Below, piece after piece: positions 26,307-35,159 of a stretch of 64,000 bases of DNA (positions are counted from its first letter, which is position 1; each line of letters opens with the position of its first letter). Origin of the DNA: HKCCE3408 sp038530555 (GTDB lineage Bacteria; Pseudomonadota; Alphaproteobacteria; Rhodobacterales; Rhodobacteraceae). The translations under genes were made by a program, and so were the position numbers. The stretch covers positions 186,001-250,000 of the forward strand of contig JBCBCN010000002.1 in the NCBI GenBank assembly GCA_038530555.1. The letters run 5' to 3'. The notes under the pieces were generated by a model. It did not search any database. It was not told the DNA's origin and saw only the letters and a list, made by a program, of their open reading frames with translations.

Positions 26307-27947
26307 ATGGCCATCACATCAGCCAACCAGCTGGAATTGTTGCAGACCGCCGAAGCGGTGGCGCGCGAGAAAATGATCGACCCTGAGCTGGTCATTGAGG
26401 CGATGGAAGAGAGCCTCGCCCGGGCTGCAAAGTCGCGCTACGGGTCTGAGCTGGACATTCGTGTGGCCATCGACCGCAAGACCGGCAAGGCGACCTTCAC
26501 CCGCGTGCGGACCGTTGTCGAAGACGCTGAAATCGAAAACGAAAAGGCCGAGCTGACCGTCGAGCAAGCCAAACCCTATAAGGCGGACGCGGTTGTGGGC
26601 GATACCCTAATCGACGAAGTGCCACCGGTCGATATGGGCCGGATCGCGGCGCAATCGGCCAAGCAGGTGATCTTGCAAAAGGTCCGCGAGGCCGAGCGTG
26701 ATCGGCAATTCGAGGAATTCAAGGACCGCGCCGGCACCATCATCAACGGGGTCGTTAAGCGCGAGGAATACGGCAACGTCGTCGTGGATATCGGCCGTGG
26801 CGAAGGCGTGTTGCGCCGCAACGAAAAGATCGGCCGCGAAAGCTATCGCCCGAATGATCGCATCCGCTGCTACATCAAGGACGTTCGGCGTGAGACGCGC
26901 GGCCCGCAGATCTTCCTCAGCCGCACCGCAACCGAGTTCATGGCTGAGCTTTTCAAGATGGAAGTGCCCGAGATCTATGACGGCATCATCGAGATCAAGG
27001 CCGTCGCCCGCGACCCCGGCAGCCGCGCCAAGATCGCTGTGATCAGCTATGACAACTCGATCGACCCGGTGGGCGCCTGTGTCGGTATGCGCGGCAGTCG
27101 TGTTCAGGCCGTCGTCAATGAGCTTCAGGGCGAAAAGATCGACATCATCCCGTGGAACGAGGACGCGCCGACCTTCCTGGTGAATGCGCTTCAGCCCGCC
27201 GAAGTGTCGAAAGTGGTTCTTGATGAGGACGCGGAGCGGATCGAGGTCGTTGTGCCAGAGGAACAGCTGAGCCTCGCCATCGGCCGTCGCGGCCAAAATG
27301 TGCGCCTGGCCAGTCAGTTGACCGGGCTCGACATCGACATCCTCACCGAGGAGGAGGAGAGCCAGCGTCGTCAGGCCGAGTTCGCCGAAAAGACCGACAT
27401 GTTCGTGCAAGCGCTCGATCTGGATGAGTTCTTTGCACAGTTGCTTGTCTCCGAAGGCTTCACTTCGCTGGAAGAAGTCGCATTCGTCGAACTTGATGAA
27501 CTGCTGGTGATCGACGGCGTCGATGAGAGCACGGCGCAGGAACTGCAGGCCCGCGCCCGCGATTTCATCGATGAGCAGAACAAAAAGGCGCTGGAGCAGG
27601 CCAAAGAGATCGGCGTGGAGCAAAGCCTGGTTGATTTCGAGGGACTGACACCCCAGATGCTGGTGGCCTTGGGCGAAGATGGCGTGAAAACGCTTGAGGA
27701 TTTCGCCACCTGCGCCGACTGGGAGCTTGCCGGTGGTTGGACAACCGTCGATGGCGCCCGAGTCAAAGATGACGGCCTGCTTGAACCTTTCGATGTCAGC
27801 CTGGAGGAGGCGCAAAATATGGTGATGACCGCGCGCCTGCAACTGGGCTGGGTGACCATCGAAGAGCTTGAGGCACAAGCCGCCGCCGAAGCCGAGGCCG
27901 CCGCGGCGGCAGCAGCCGAAGCCGCAGCCGAGGAGGCCGGGGCCTGA
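26307..27947 (+). CDS. nusA: Transcription termination/antitermination factor NusA
   Basis: 546 aa. N-terminal RNA-polymerase-binding domain, S1 domain around residues 135-200 (INGVVKREEYGNVVVDIGRGEGVL), KH domains around 230-350 (CVGMRGSRVQAVVNELQGEKIDI, SLAIGRRGQNVRLASQLTG), then two acidic helix-hairpin repeats (LDLDEFFAQLLVSEGFTSLEE...). The C-terminus ends in a low-complexity Ala/Glu run (residues ~520-546). NusA controls pausing and termination. GGAGG precedes the ATG. Confidence 0.98.
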   Translation: MAITSANQLELLQTAEAVAREKMIDPELVIEAMEESLARAAKSRYGSELDIRVAIDRKTGKATFTRVRTVVEDAEIENEKAELTVEQAKPYKADAVVGDTLIDEVPPVDMGRIAAQSAKQVILQKVREAERDRQFEEFKDRAGTIINGVVKREEYGNVVVDIGRGEGVLRRNEKIGRESYRPNDRIRCYIKDVRRETRGPQIFLSRTATEFMAELFKMEVPEIYDGIIEIKAVARDPGSRAKIAVISYDNSIDPVGACVGMRGSRVQAVVNELQGEKIDIIPWNEDAPTFLVNALQPAEVSKVVLDEDAERIEVVVPEEQLSLAIGRRGQNVRLASQLTGLDIDILTEEEESQRRQAEFAEKTDMFVQALDLDEFFAQLLVSEGFTSLEEVAFVELDELLVIDGVDESTAQELQARARDFIDEQNKKALEQAKEIGVEQSLVDFEGLTPQMLVALGEDGVKTLEDFATCADWELAGGWTTVDGARVKDDGLLEPFDVSLEEAQNMVMTARLQLGWVTIEELEAQAAAEAEAAAAAAAEAAAEEAGA

Positions 27948-27965
27948 TGCCCCGGAGATCCGGGC

Positions 27966-28622
27966 ATGGCGCGCAGTCGCACCGGCAAACAGACCGGCAA
28001 TCTAGACGAAGCGTCTGAACGACGCTGCATCGTCACTGGCACATCCGGACCAAAGGATCAGTTGATCCGCTTCGTGGTTGGGCCGGACGGGACCGTCGCG
28101 GCCGACATCCTCGGGCGTTTGCCCGGGCGTGGTATGTGGGTCAGTGCCGACCGTGAGGCGATCGACACGGCTGCGCGCAAGGGACACTTTTCGCGCGCGG
28201 CCAAGCAAAGCGTGCAGGTGCCCGAGGATCTGTCGGCTCAAGTCGAGGCGCTGATGGCGCGTCGCGTGACCGACCTCATCGCGCTGGCCCGTAAGGCCGG
28301 ACAAGCGGTCGCGGGCTTTGAGAAAGTGAAGGACTGGTTGTCGCAAGACAGCCGCGTGAAGGTTCTGCTACAAGCACGCGACGGCTCGGTGCGCGGCAAG
28401 ACCAAATTATGGACGCCGACAGGGGCGCGGTACTTCGACTGTTTATCCGCGTCTGAATTGGGTTTGGCATTCGGCAGGCAAAGTGTGATACATGGCGCGC
28501 TTGCCGCTGGTGGACTCAGCGCCCTTGTTGTAGAGGATGCCGCAAAGCTGCGGGGTCTGCGCGTTGCACACCAAAATGATGGCGCCTCCCGGCCCGTCTT
28601 AGGGGACACAAAAGACGTATGA
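27966..28622 (+). CDS. YlxR-domain (DUF448) plus L7Ae-like RNA-binding protein
   Basis: 218 aa. N-terminal YlxR/DUF448 domain (RRCIVTGTSGPKDQLIRFVV, LPGRGMWV) followed by an L7Ae/L30e-like domain from about residue 95 (DLIALARKAGQAVAGFEKVKDWL). It is the standard partner between nusA and infB in alphaproteobacteria and probably binds RNA. Its stop overlaps the infB start as ATGA. Confidence 0.92.
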   Translation: MARSRTGKQTGNLDEASERRCIVTGTSGPKDQLIRFVVGPDGTVAADILGRLPGRGMWVSADREAIDTAARKGHFSRAAKQSVQVPEDLSAQVEALMARRVTDLIALARKAGQAVAGFEKVKDWLSQDSRVKVLLQARDGSVRGKTKLWTPTGARYFDCLSASELGLAFGRQSVIHGALAAGGLSALVVEDAAKLRGLRVAHQNDGASRPVLGDTKDV

Positions 28623-31120
28623 GCGATCAAGACGGAAAGAAACCATTGGGCCTTTCAGGTGGGGCACGCGCAGGCCGCGTGAACCAGAGTTTTTCGCGTG
28701 GAAGAACGAAAAGCGTGGTGGTGGAAACCAAGCGCAAGCGCGTGATGGTGCCCAAGCCGGGCGCCAATTCCGCCGCTGCACGCAATGCCGAGGGTGGCGC
28801 AGGGAAGTCGGTCACCGATGCGGAGATGGATCGCCGCCTCAAGGCTCTGCAAGCTGCGAAGGCGCAAGAGGCCGAGGACGCGGCCAAGCGTGAGGCCGCC
28901 GAGAAAGAGCGTGAGGTCGAGCGGGAGCGCAGGCGCGCCGAAGCCGAGGCCAAGGAACGCGAAGAGAAAGAGCGCGAAGAGGCGCTGAAGGCCAAGGCCG
29001 AGGAGGACGAGCGCCGCCGCCAAGAGGACGCGGGCCGCCGCGCCGCTCCGGCCAAGGGCGCGAAGGGCGCCGATGCGGCCGCGCCGGTCGATCCCGCCGC
29101 CGCTGAGGCCGCTGCCGCCAAGGCAGGCGCACGTGCCGCAACGCCAGCGCGCCGCGAAGACGACCGCAGCAAAGATCGCGGCCGTGAGCAGCGCCCCTCG
29201 CGCGGCGAACGCGACGGGCGCCGGTCCGGCAAGCTGACCGTCAATCAGGCGCTTTCGGGTGGCGAAGGCGGGCGGCAACGCTCCCTCGCCGCTATGAAGC
29301 GCAAGCAAGAGCGCGCGCGGCAAAAGGCGATGGGCGGCTCTGAGCCGCGCGAAAAGATCGTGCGTGACGTGCAACTGCCGGAAACCATCGTTGTCAGTGA
29401 GCTGGCCAACCGAATGGCCGAGCGTGTGGCCGATGTGGTCAAATCGCTGATGCAGAACGGCATGATGGTCACCCAGAACCAGCCGATCGACGCGGACACT
29501 GCAGAGCTGATCATTGAAGAGTTCGGCCACCGTGTGCAGCGCGTTTCGGATGCTGATGTTGAGGACGTGATCCACAGCGTTGAAGACGCCGAAGCCGATC
29601 TTGTGGCGCGTCCGCCGGTCATCACTGTGATGGGGCATGTCGATCACGGCAAAACCTCGCTTCTGGACGCGATCCGCAATGCCAAGGTTGTGTCGGGCGA
29701 AGCGGGCGGCATCACGCAGCATATCGGCGCCTACCAGGTTCAGGCCGATGGCGGCGATAAGCTGACCTTCCTCGACACGCCGGGCCATGCGGCCTTTACC
29801 TCCATGCGCGCGCGGGGTGCACAGGTGACGGATATCGTCATCCTGGTTGTGGCCGCCGACGACGCGGTCATGCCTCAGACGGTTGAGGCGATCAATCACG
29901 CCAAAGCGGCCGAAGTGCCGATGATCGTGGCGATCAACAAGGTCGACAAACCCGACAGCGATCCGCAACGGGTCCGCACGGACCTGCTTCAGCACGAAGT
30001 GATCGTGGAACAGATGTCGGGCGAAGTGCAGGACGTTGAGGTGTCTGCGATTTCCGGCCAGGGGCTCGATGCCTTGATCGAAGCGGTTGCGTTGCAGGCC
30101 GAAATTCTGGAGCTCAAAGCAAATCCCGGTCGTGCCGCCTCTGGCGCCGTGATCGAGGCACAGCTCGATGTCGGTCGCGGCCCGGTCGCGACGGTTCTCG
30201 TGCAAAACGGCACCCTGCGCCAAGGCGATATCTTCGTTGTCGGTGAGCAATGGGGACGTGTCCGCGCGATGGAGAACGACAAGGGCGAGCGCGTAAACGA
30301 AGCCGGGCCATCGGTGCCGGTTGAGGTTCTCGGCCTCAATGGCACGCCTGAGGCCGGCGACGTGCTCAACGTTGTGGAAACCGAAGCACAAGCGCGCGAG
30401 ATCGCCGAATACCGTCAGCAAGCGGCCAAGGACAAACGCGCCGCGGCCGGTGCGGCGACCACGCTCGATCAGCTTTTGGCGAAGGCCAAGGAAGACGCCA
30501 ATGTGGCCGAGCTTCCGATCCTGGTGAAAGCCGACGTGCAAGGCTCCGCCGAGGCGATCGTCCAAGCGATGGAGAAGATCGGCAACGACGAAGTGCGGGT
30601 GCGGGTTCTGCATTCGGGCGTCGGTGCGATCACCGAAAGCGATATCGGTCTTGCCGAGGCTTCCAGCGCGCCGGTCATCGGCTTTAATGTCCGGGCCAAC
30701 GCCCCAGCCCGAAACTCGGCTAACCAAAAGGGCGTGGAGATCCGCTACTACTCGGTGATCTACGATTTGGTCGACGATGTGAAAGCGGCGGCCTCTGGTT
30801 TGCTGAGCGCGGAGGTTCGCGAGAAGTTCATCGGCTATGCCGAGATCAAAGAGACGTTCCGCGTCACTGGCGTGGGCACCGTCGCAGGCTGTCTGGTCAC
30901 CGAAGGCGTCGCCCGCCGTTCGGCTGGTGTCCGCCTGCTACGCGACGATGTGGTGATCCACGAAGGCACGCTGAAAACGCTTAAGCGCTTCAAGGATGAA
31001 GTGGCCGAGGTGCAGTCGGGCCAGGAATGCGGCATGGCGTTCGAGAACTATGACGATATCCGCAAGGGCGATGTCATCGAGATCTTCGAGCGTGAGGAAG
31101 TCGAACGCACGCTTGCCTGA
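28619..31120 (+). CDS. infB: Translation initiation factor IF-2
   Basis: 833 aa. The N-terminal ~260 residues are charged and repetitive (Lys/Arg/Glu/Ala-rich, coiled-coil-like around 60-145). The G domain starts near residue 335 with GHVDHGKTS, then DTPGHAAF and NKVDKP. Domains II-IV follow, ending DVIEIFEREEVERTLA. IF-2 places initiator tRNA on the 30S subunit. Last gene of the operon; a strong terminator follows. Confidence 0.98.
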   Translation: MSDQDGKKPLGLSGGARAGRVNQSFSRGRTKSVVVETKRKRVMVPKPGANSAAARNAEGGAGKSVTDAEMDRRLKALQAAKAQEAEDAAKREAAEKEREVERERRRAEAEAKEREEKEREEALKAKAEEDERRRQEDAGRRAAPAKGAKGADAAAPVDPAAAEAAAAKAGARAATPARREDDRSKDRGREQRPSRGERDGRRSGKLTVNQALSGGEGGRQRSLAAMKRKQERARQKAMGGSEPREKIVRDVQLPETIVVSELANRMAERVADVVKSLMQNGMMVTQNQPIDADTAELIIEEFGHRVQRVSDADVEDVIHSVEDAEADLVARPPVITVMGHVDHGKTSLLDAIRNAKVVSGEAGGITQHIGAYQVQADGGDKLTFLDTPGHAAFTSMRARGAQVTDIVILVVAADDAVMPQTVEAINHAKAAEVPMIVAINKVDKPDSDPQRVRTDLLQHEVIVEQMSGEVQDVEVSAISGQGLDALIEAVALQAEILELKANPGRAASGAVIEAQLDVGRGPVATVLVQNGTLRQGDIFVVGEQWGRVRAMENDKGERVNEAGPSVPVEVLGLNGTPEAGDVLNVVETEAQAREIAEYRQQAAKDKRAAAGAATTLDQLLAKAKEDANVAELPILVKADVQGSAEAIVQAMEKIGNDEVRVRVLHSGVGAITESDIGLAEASSAPVIGFNVRANAPARNSANQKGVEIRYYSVIYDLVDDVKAAASGLLSAEVREKFIGYAEIKETFRVTGVGTVAGCLVTEGVARRSAGVRLLRDDVVIHEGTLKTLKRFKDEVAEVQSGQECGMAFENYDDIRKGDVIEIFEREEVERTLA

Positions 31121-31156
31121 TTCTGGGGCCTGATCAGGTCGTATAAGTGTTTCGAG

Positions 31157-31182
31157 AAAGGCGTCCTTACGGGCGCCTTTTT
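31157..31182 (+). terminator. Intrinsic terminator after infB
   Basis: AAAGGCGTCC-TTAC-GGGCGCCTTT forms a 10-bp stem (one G-T pair) with a 4-nt loop, followed by TT. It ends the rimP-infB operon and separates it from the convergent photosynthesis gene tspO. Confidence 0.85.
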
Positions 31183-31183
31183 C

Positions 31184-31666
31184 CTAGCTGAGCTGCGCTA
31201 AGTCCAAAGGACGCAGATCCGGATTGCGCCGCCAAACGCTTAAGTTCAGCGCGGCCGCGACGCTAACCCAGATCACATAAGGCACGAAGATGAAACCAGC
31301 GATGAGATCGAGTTGAAAGAACGTCACTGCCGTTCCAACAACGGCGATCCACAAAAGCGCCATGACGAAAAGAGACTCGCGAAAGCGTCTCAACCCGAAA
31401 AAGACCGGTGACCAAAGCGTATTGAAGGCGATCTGCATTGCCCAAAACGCCATCGCATAGGCGCTGCCTTCCAAAACAGCGACGCGTGACGCAGCGTAGG
31501 ATGAGCCGATATAGAGCGCGGTCCAGACGAGGGGAAACGCCCAATTGGGCGGCGTCCAGGGCGGCTTGTCCATGCTTTGATACCAGGCGCCGGGCGGGAA
31601 CACCGCGCCCGTTGTCGCCGCGCCCGCCGAGGCCAGAAAGAAGATCACAAAAAGCGTCCAGTCCAT
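31184..31666 (-). CDS. tspO: Tryptophan-rich sensory protein TspO/CrtK
   Basis: 160 aa with five membrane segments. The conserved PPGAWYQSMDKPPWTPPNW and FPLVWTALYIG region marks TspO/MBR; NTLWSPVFFGLR is in helix 3. In Rhodobacter sphaeroides TspO is an outer-membrane porphyrin-binding protein that dampens photosynthesis gene expression in oxygen. It is the last gene of crtI-crtB-tspO, 16 bp after crtB, and the left border of the photosynthesis cluster. Confidence 0.94.
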   Translation of the reverse strand: MDWTLFVIFFLASAGAATTGAVFPPGAWYQSMDKPPWTPPNWAFPLVWTALYIGSSYAASRVAVLEGSAYAMAFWAMQIAFNTLWSPVFFGLRRFRESLFVMALLWIAVVGTAVTFFQLDLIAGFIFVPYVIWVSVAAALNLSVWRRNPDLRPLDLAQLS

Positions 31667-31682
31667 GGCGGCTATCCTTGCT

Positions 31683-32714
31683 CTAAAGCGCCCCGACTTG
31701 GGCCTTTGGGCCTTGCCTACGCTCCAAGGCCTCCAACTCTCCCAAGACTTTGGTCACACGCGCGCTCCAGGCATTGCTGGGCGCCGGAGGACGGGATGCA
31801 GCCTCCACCAGAAATGCCGTTTCTTCGAGCGGTCGTGCGAAGATCACTGGGTTCTTCGGCGCCGCACAGGTCCAGGCCGCACGCAGGACCGAGGTGCCCA
31901 GCCACCCGACCTTTTGCGCCGCACTCGTCCGCGCGCGATGCGCTACGGCGTCATAGCCAAGCCGCGCCAGTTCGTCCCCGATTCCCGCATAGATGAACCG
32001 CGCCGCGAAAATGCCGGGCCGCGCGGCGAGAGGAAGACCCGAAACTCCAGATTCGGCACGTGTGTAGAGCCTGCGCGCCTCAGACAGGAGCCGCCGGATC
32101 AAGCGACTAAGCTCGGGCGACATGGTCGGCTCAGCGAGGAAGCGTTCCGGGTCGATGCCCTGCTCGGTCAGCCATTCCGTCGGCAAGTAAAGCCGCCCAG
32201 CGCGCGCGTCTTCGCCCACATCGCGGGCGATATTGGTCAGTTGCATCGCAACGCCCAGATCACAGGCCCGTGCGAGCGCATGTTCATCGCGCACACCCAT
32301 CAAAACGCACATCATCGCGCCAACCGCCGAGGCAACACGCGCGGAGTAAGACCGCAGCCCGCTCAGATCCGCATAGCGCCGCTCCATCCCGTCCCAGGCA
32401 AGGCCCTCCAACAGCGCTTCTGGCAGGGCGCGGGGCATCTCGAACTCTTCGACCACGGCGCAAAACGCGCGGTCGGCGGCGAAGTTTCGCGGATGTCCGG
32501 CGTAGATCTCATCGAGACGCTGGCTCAGCTTCAATACAGCAGAGGCCTTGCGATCGGAGAAGTCCACGGCGTCATCGGCCAACCGGCAGAAAGCATAAAG
32601 CGCAAGTGCCGGGTCTCTGACACGCTGAGGCAAAAGCCGTGAGGCCGCGTGGAAGGAATAGCTGCCCTCCTGGATCGCGGCACGACACACCGCCAGATCG
32701 GCCTCAGCAATCAT
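31683..32714 (-). CDS. crtB: Phytoene synthase
   Basis: 343 aa. Condenses two geranylgeranyl diphosphates to phytoene. The two Asp-rich metal-binding motifs are CRLADDAVDF and NIARDVGEDARAGRLYLP. The start ATG overlaps the crtI stop as ATGA, so translation is coupled. The C-terminal ~50 residues (IFARPLEETAFLVEAASRPP...) are variable in the family. Confidence 0.96.
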   Translation of the reverse strand: MIAEADLAVCRAAIQEGSYSFHAASRLLPQRVRDPALALYAFCRLADDAVDFSDRKASAVLKLSQRLDEIYAGHPRNFAADRAFCAVVEEFEMPRALPEALLEGLAWDGMERRYADLSGLRSYSARVASAVGAMMCVLMGVRDEHALARACDLGVAMQLTNIARDVGEDARAGRLYLPTEWLTEQGIDPERFLAEPTMSPELSRLIRRLLSEARRLYTRAESGVSGLPLAARPGIFAARFIYAGIGDELARLGYDAVAHRARTSAAQKVGWLGTSVLRAAWTCAAPKNPVIFARPLEETAFLVEAASRPPAPSNAWSARVTKVLGELEALERRQGPKAQVGAL

Positions 32715-34315
32715 TCTGCAGCAAGCCTTTCGGCGGACCCGGCCGTAGTGGCGCGACCGGCGTGGGGCGCATCAGGCACCAAATGCATGAGCACCTCGGA
32801 GGATGTCACGACCGATGGCACGCCCGCGCCGGGATGTGTCCCTGCCCCGACCAAGAAGAGATCGCGAAAATTTTCTGAGATATTGTGCGGCCGGAACCAG
32901 GCGGATTGGAAAATCCGTGGCTCTAGAGAGAATCCCGCGCCATGGGGGCTGAGATACCGGCTGGCGAAGGTTTCCGGCGTGAAAGCCTCGCTTGCGCTCA
33001 GATGCTCTCTGAAGCCCGGGATCAAATGCGTATCGAGCACATCGGCCAAACGCTCTTGATAGGTGTCTTTCATCGCGCCCCAATCGACCGGGTCGCGACC
33101 GTGCAAATTCGGAACCGGGCTGAGCGCGTAGAAGGTGTCGTCCCCCTCGGGCGCGGCACTCGGGTCGAAGGCAGTCGGGCGATGAAGATAGATCGACATG
33201 TCATCGGCCAGGTTCCGCTTCATGAAGATCTCATCCAGCAGACCGCGATAGCGGGGGCCGTTCAAAATCGTGTGGTGGCCCACATCTGTCCACTTATCGC
33301 GCGTGCCCTTGGTGCCGAAATACCAAACGAACAGGCCCATCGACCAACGCGCCCGATCAAGCCGCTTGGGGGTCCAGCGCTTTTTGGCGTGACGGCGCAA
33401 AAGCTGACCATAAGTGAAGCCCGGATCGGCATTCGAAACGGTGATCGCCGATTTAAGCCGCCTGCCGTCTTCCAGGATCACACCGGCCGCTCGGCCATTT
33501 TCGACCAAAATCTCATCGACCTGGGTGTTGGGTACAAAGCGGCCGCCCTGATCGCGAATGACGCCCACCATCGCGTCAGCCAGTGCCTGCACGCCGCCCA
33601 TCACGCCATGTACGCCGAAGGCTTTCTCAAGGTGGCTTACCAGGATGTACATCGACGTCACCCGCGTGGGGTCGCCGCCGATGAACAGCGGATGAAAGCT
33701 GAGCGCCATGCGCAGCCGCGGATCCCGCACCCGGCTGGCGGCATGGGCATAGACCGAGCGGTCGGCGCGCAACTTCACGAAACCAGGAAGCTCTCGGATC
33801 AAGTCCATCAGCTTGTTCATCGGGCGGCGGCCGAGCCCTTCGAAGCCAAACAGGTATCGCGCTTCGCTATCGGCTTGGAAGCGTTCGAACCCCGCCACGT
33901 CGTCCGGAGAAAGAGCCGCAATCTGGCGCAGCATCTCGTCATGGTCGGGGCGCATCTGCAGCTTGGAGCCATCGCGCCAACGGATTTCGTAATAGGGGTC
34001 GATGGGGCGCAGATCGACGTCGCGGCGAAAATCGCGACCGCATTCTGACCAAAGCTGCTCAAAGACCTGCGGCACCGTGATGATCGTCGGGCCAAGGTCA
34101 AACCGGTGTCCGCCCTGCTCGAGCGAGGAGCCGCGGCCACCCGCGCGGTCAAGCTTATCGATGACTGTCACACGGTAACCCTTGGCTCCCAGCCGCATGG
34201 CCGCCGACAGGCCACCAAGCCCGGCACCGATCACCACGGCGTGGCTTTCGGTCGGGCCCAAATCCATGTCTGGCTCGGGACCTAAGGCGTTCTGGATGTC
34301 GTTTGGATCAGCCAT
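32711..34315 (-). CDS. crtI: Phytoene desaturase (CrtI)
   Basis: 534 aa. FAD-dependent desaturase that makes neurosporene or lycopene from phytoene. The dinucleotide-binding site is VIGAGLGGLSAAMRLGAKG from residue 28, with VIDKLDRAGGRGS next. The C-terminal GAGTHPGAGVPSVVTSSEV motif is typical. ATG at 34315 is chosen; TTG at 34321 is the only upstream option. A PpsR-type palindrome ends 16 bp upstream of the start. Number of desaturation steps (three or four) cannot be read here; crtA nearby suggests the three-step spheroidene route. Confidence 0.97.
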   Translation of the reverse strand: MADPNDIQNALGPEPDMDLGPTESHAVVIGAGLGGLSAAMRLGAKGYRVTVIDKLDRAGGRGSSLEQGGHRFDLGPTIITVPQVFEQLWSECGRDFRRDVDLRPIDPYYEIRWRDGSKLQMRPDHDEMLRQIAALSPDDVAGFERFQADSEARYLFGFEGLGRRPMNKLMDLIRELPGFVKLRADRSVYAHAASRVRDPRLRMALSFHPLFIGGDPTRVTSMYILVSHLEKAFGVHGVMGGVQALADAMVGVIRDQGGRFVPNTQVDEILVENGRAAGVILEDGRRLKSAITVSNADPGFTYGQLLRRHAKKRWTPKRLDRARWSMGLFVWYFGTKGTRDKWTDVGHHTILNGPRYRGLLDEIFMKRNLADDMSIYLHRPTAFDPSAAPEGDDTFYALSPVPNLHGRDPVDWGAMKDTYQERLADVLDTHLIPGFREHLSASEAFTPETFASRYLSPHGAGFSLEPRIFQSAWFRPHNISENFRDLFLVGAGTHPGAGVPSVVTSSEVLMHLVPDAPHAGRATTAGSAERLAAE

Positions 34316-34330
34316 GCTCAAACGATAGAC

Positions 34331-34348
34331 TGTCTAGTGTAATTTACA
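34331..34348. promoter_or_regulatory. PpsR/CrtJ-type operator upstream of crtI
   Basis: TGTCTAGTGTAATTTACA fits TGT-N12-ACA, the PpsR/CrtJ consensus. It lies in the 136-bp crtI/crtA divergent gap, 16 bp before the crtI ATG. PpsR is encoded in this window. Confidence 0.7.
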
Positions 34349-34417
34349 ACTGCCCTGGTATAGCGAAGCGGAATTGGAAAGAAAATCGCATTTATCCTTC
34401 CATGTTTGCGGCTTTTT

Positions 34418-34435
34418 TGTCAGAGTAAGTTGACA
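34418..34435. promoter_or_regulatory. PpsR/CrtJ-type operator upstream of crtA
   Basis: TGTCAGAGTAAGTTGACA fits TGT-N12-ACA and the fuller TGTCA...TGACA palindrome. It ends 16 bp before the crtA ATG and contains TTGACA, a possible -35 box. With the site at 34331 it forms a pair 87 bp apart (start to start) in the crtI/crtA gap. Confidence 0.78.
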
Positions 34436-34451
34436 GACCGACAGAGCCAAC

Positions 34452-35159
34452 ATGCAATCCGTGACCCTTAGCCTTTTTCGTTTTGGAACGATGGGCGACC
34501 GTCTTTGGGCGTTCGCACAAATGGGACTCGCACGATTCGCCGTCGCGCGGATCCCGGGGATCGGCTTCCACAAGCTTTGCGGCTCCGGCTCTGGTGAAGG
34601 CTTCACACCGATTCCCAACACCGCCGTTTACGGTCTTTTGGCCACGTGGGAGTCTCTTGAGGTTGCCCGTGTCGCGCTGGAGACAGCGCCGATCATACAG
34701 CGCTATCGCCGGCGTTCCGTGGAGCATTGCACGTGGTTTCTCAATGCGCGGTCGAGCCGGGGGTTTTGGTCCGGGCAAGAGCCCTTCACCATCGGTGGCA
34801 CACTGCCCAAAGGGCCTATTGCTGCCCTCACTCGAGCGACGATCAAGCCGTCGATCATGATGAAGTTCTGGGGTCGTGTCCCGGCAATTTCTGATGTGAT
34901 CGGCTCGGATCCGAACGTGATCTTCAAGATCGGCGTGGGTGAAGTGCCTTGGTTTCATCAAGTGACCTTTTCCGTTTGGCCAAACACCCGTGCCATGGAC
35001 AACTTCGCGCGCACATCCGGTCCCCATGGCCAAGCGATCCGCGCCGTTCGGGACGGAAAGTGGTTTTCGGAAGAGCTTTATGCCCGATTTGCGATCCAGG
35101 CCGTCGATGGCAGCTGGGACGGGCAGCCGCTGCAACAGAAATTGGAGCATGCCGCATGA
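34452..35159 (+). CDS. crtA: Spheroidene monooxygenase
   Basis: 235 aa. CrtA adds a keto group to spheroidene (making spheroidenone) when oxygen is present. Recognisable CrtA sequence includes LSLFRFGTMGDRLWAFAQMG, GSGSGEGFTPIPNTAVYGLLATW and MMKFWGRVPAISDVIG. It leads crtA-bchI-bchD-bchO; its stop overlaps the bchI ATG (ATGA). Controlled by the operator pair between it and crtI. Confidence 0.95.
   Translation: MQSVTLSLFRFGTMGDRLWAFAQMGLARFAVARIPGIGFHKLCGSGSGEGFTPIPNTAVYGLLATWESLEVARVALETAPIIQRYRRRSVEHCTWFLNARSSRGFWSGQEPFTIGGTLPKGPIAALTRATIKPSIMMKFWGRVPAISDVIGSDPNVIFKIGVGEVPWFHQVTFSVWPNTRAMDNFARTSGPHGQAIRAVRDGKWFSEELYARFAIQAVDGSWDGQPLQQKLEHAA

Noticed and set aside
26607..27878. 423-codon frame antisense to nusA
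   Set aside because: Same artefact; nusA has clear S1 and KH motifs on the plus strand.
28655..30727. Very long open frame (690 codons) antisense to infB
   Set aside because: infB is unambiguous on the other strand; GC-rich codon usage leaves antisense frames open. No recognisable domain in the antisense translation.
32942..34048. 368-codon plus-strand frame opposite crtI
   Set aside because: Shadow of crtI; no start context or family match.
34339..34348. Short palindrome TGTAATTTACA as a separate operator
   Set aside because: It is contained in the TGT-N12-ACA site 34331-34348 and needs no second explanation.
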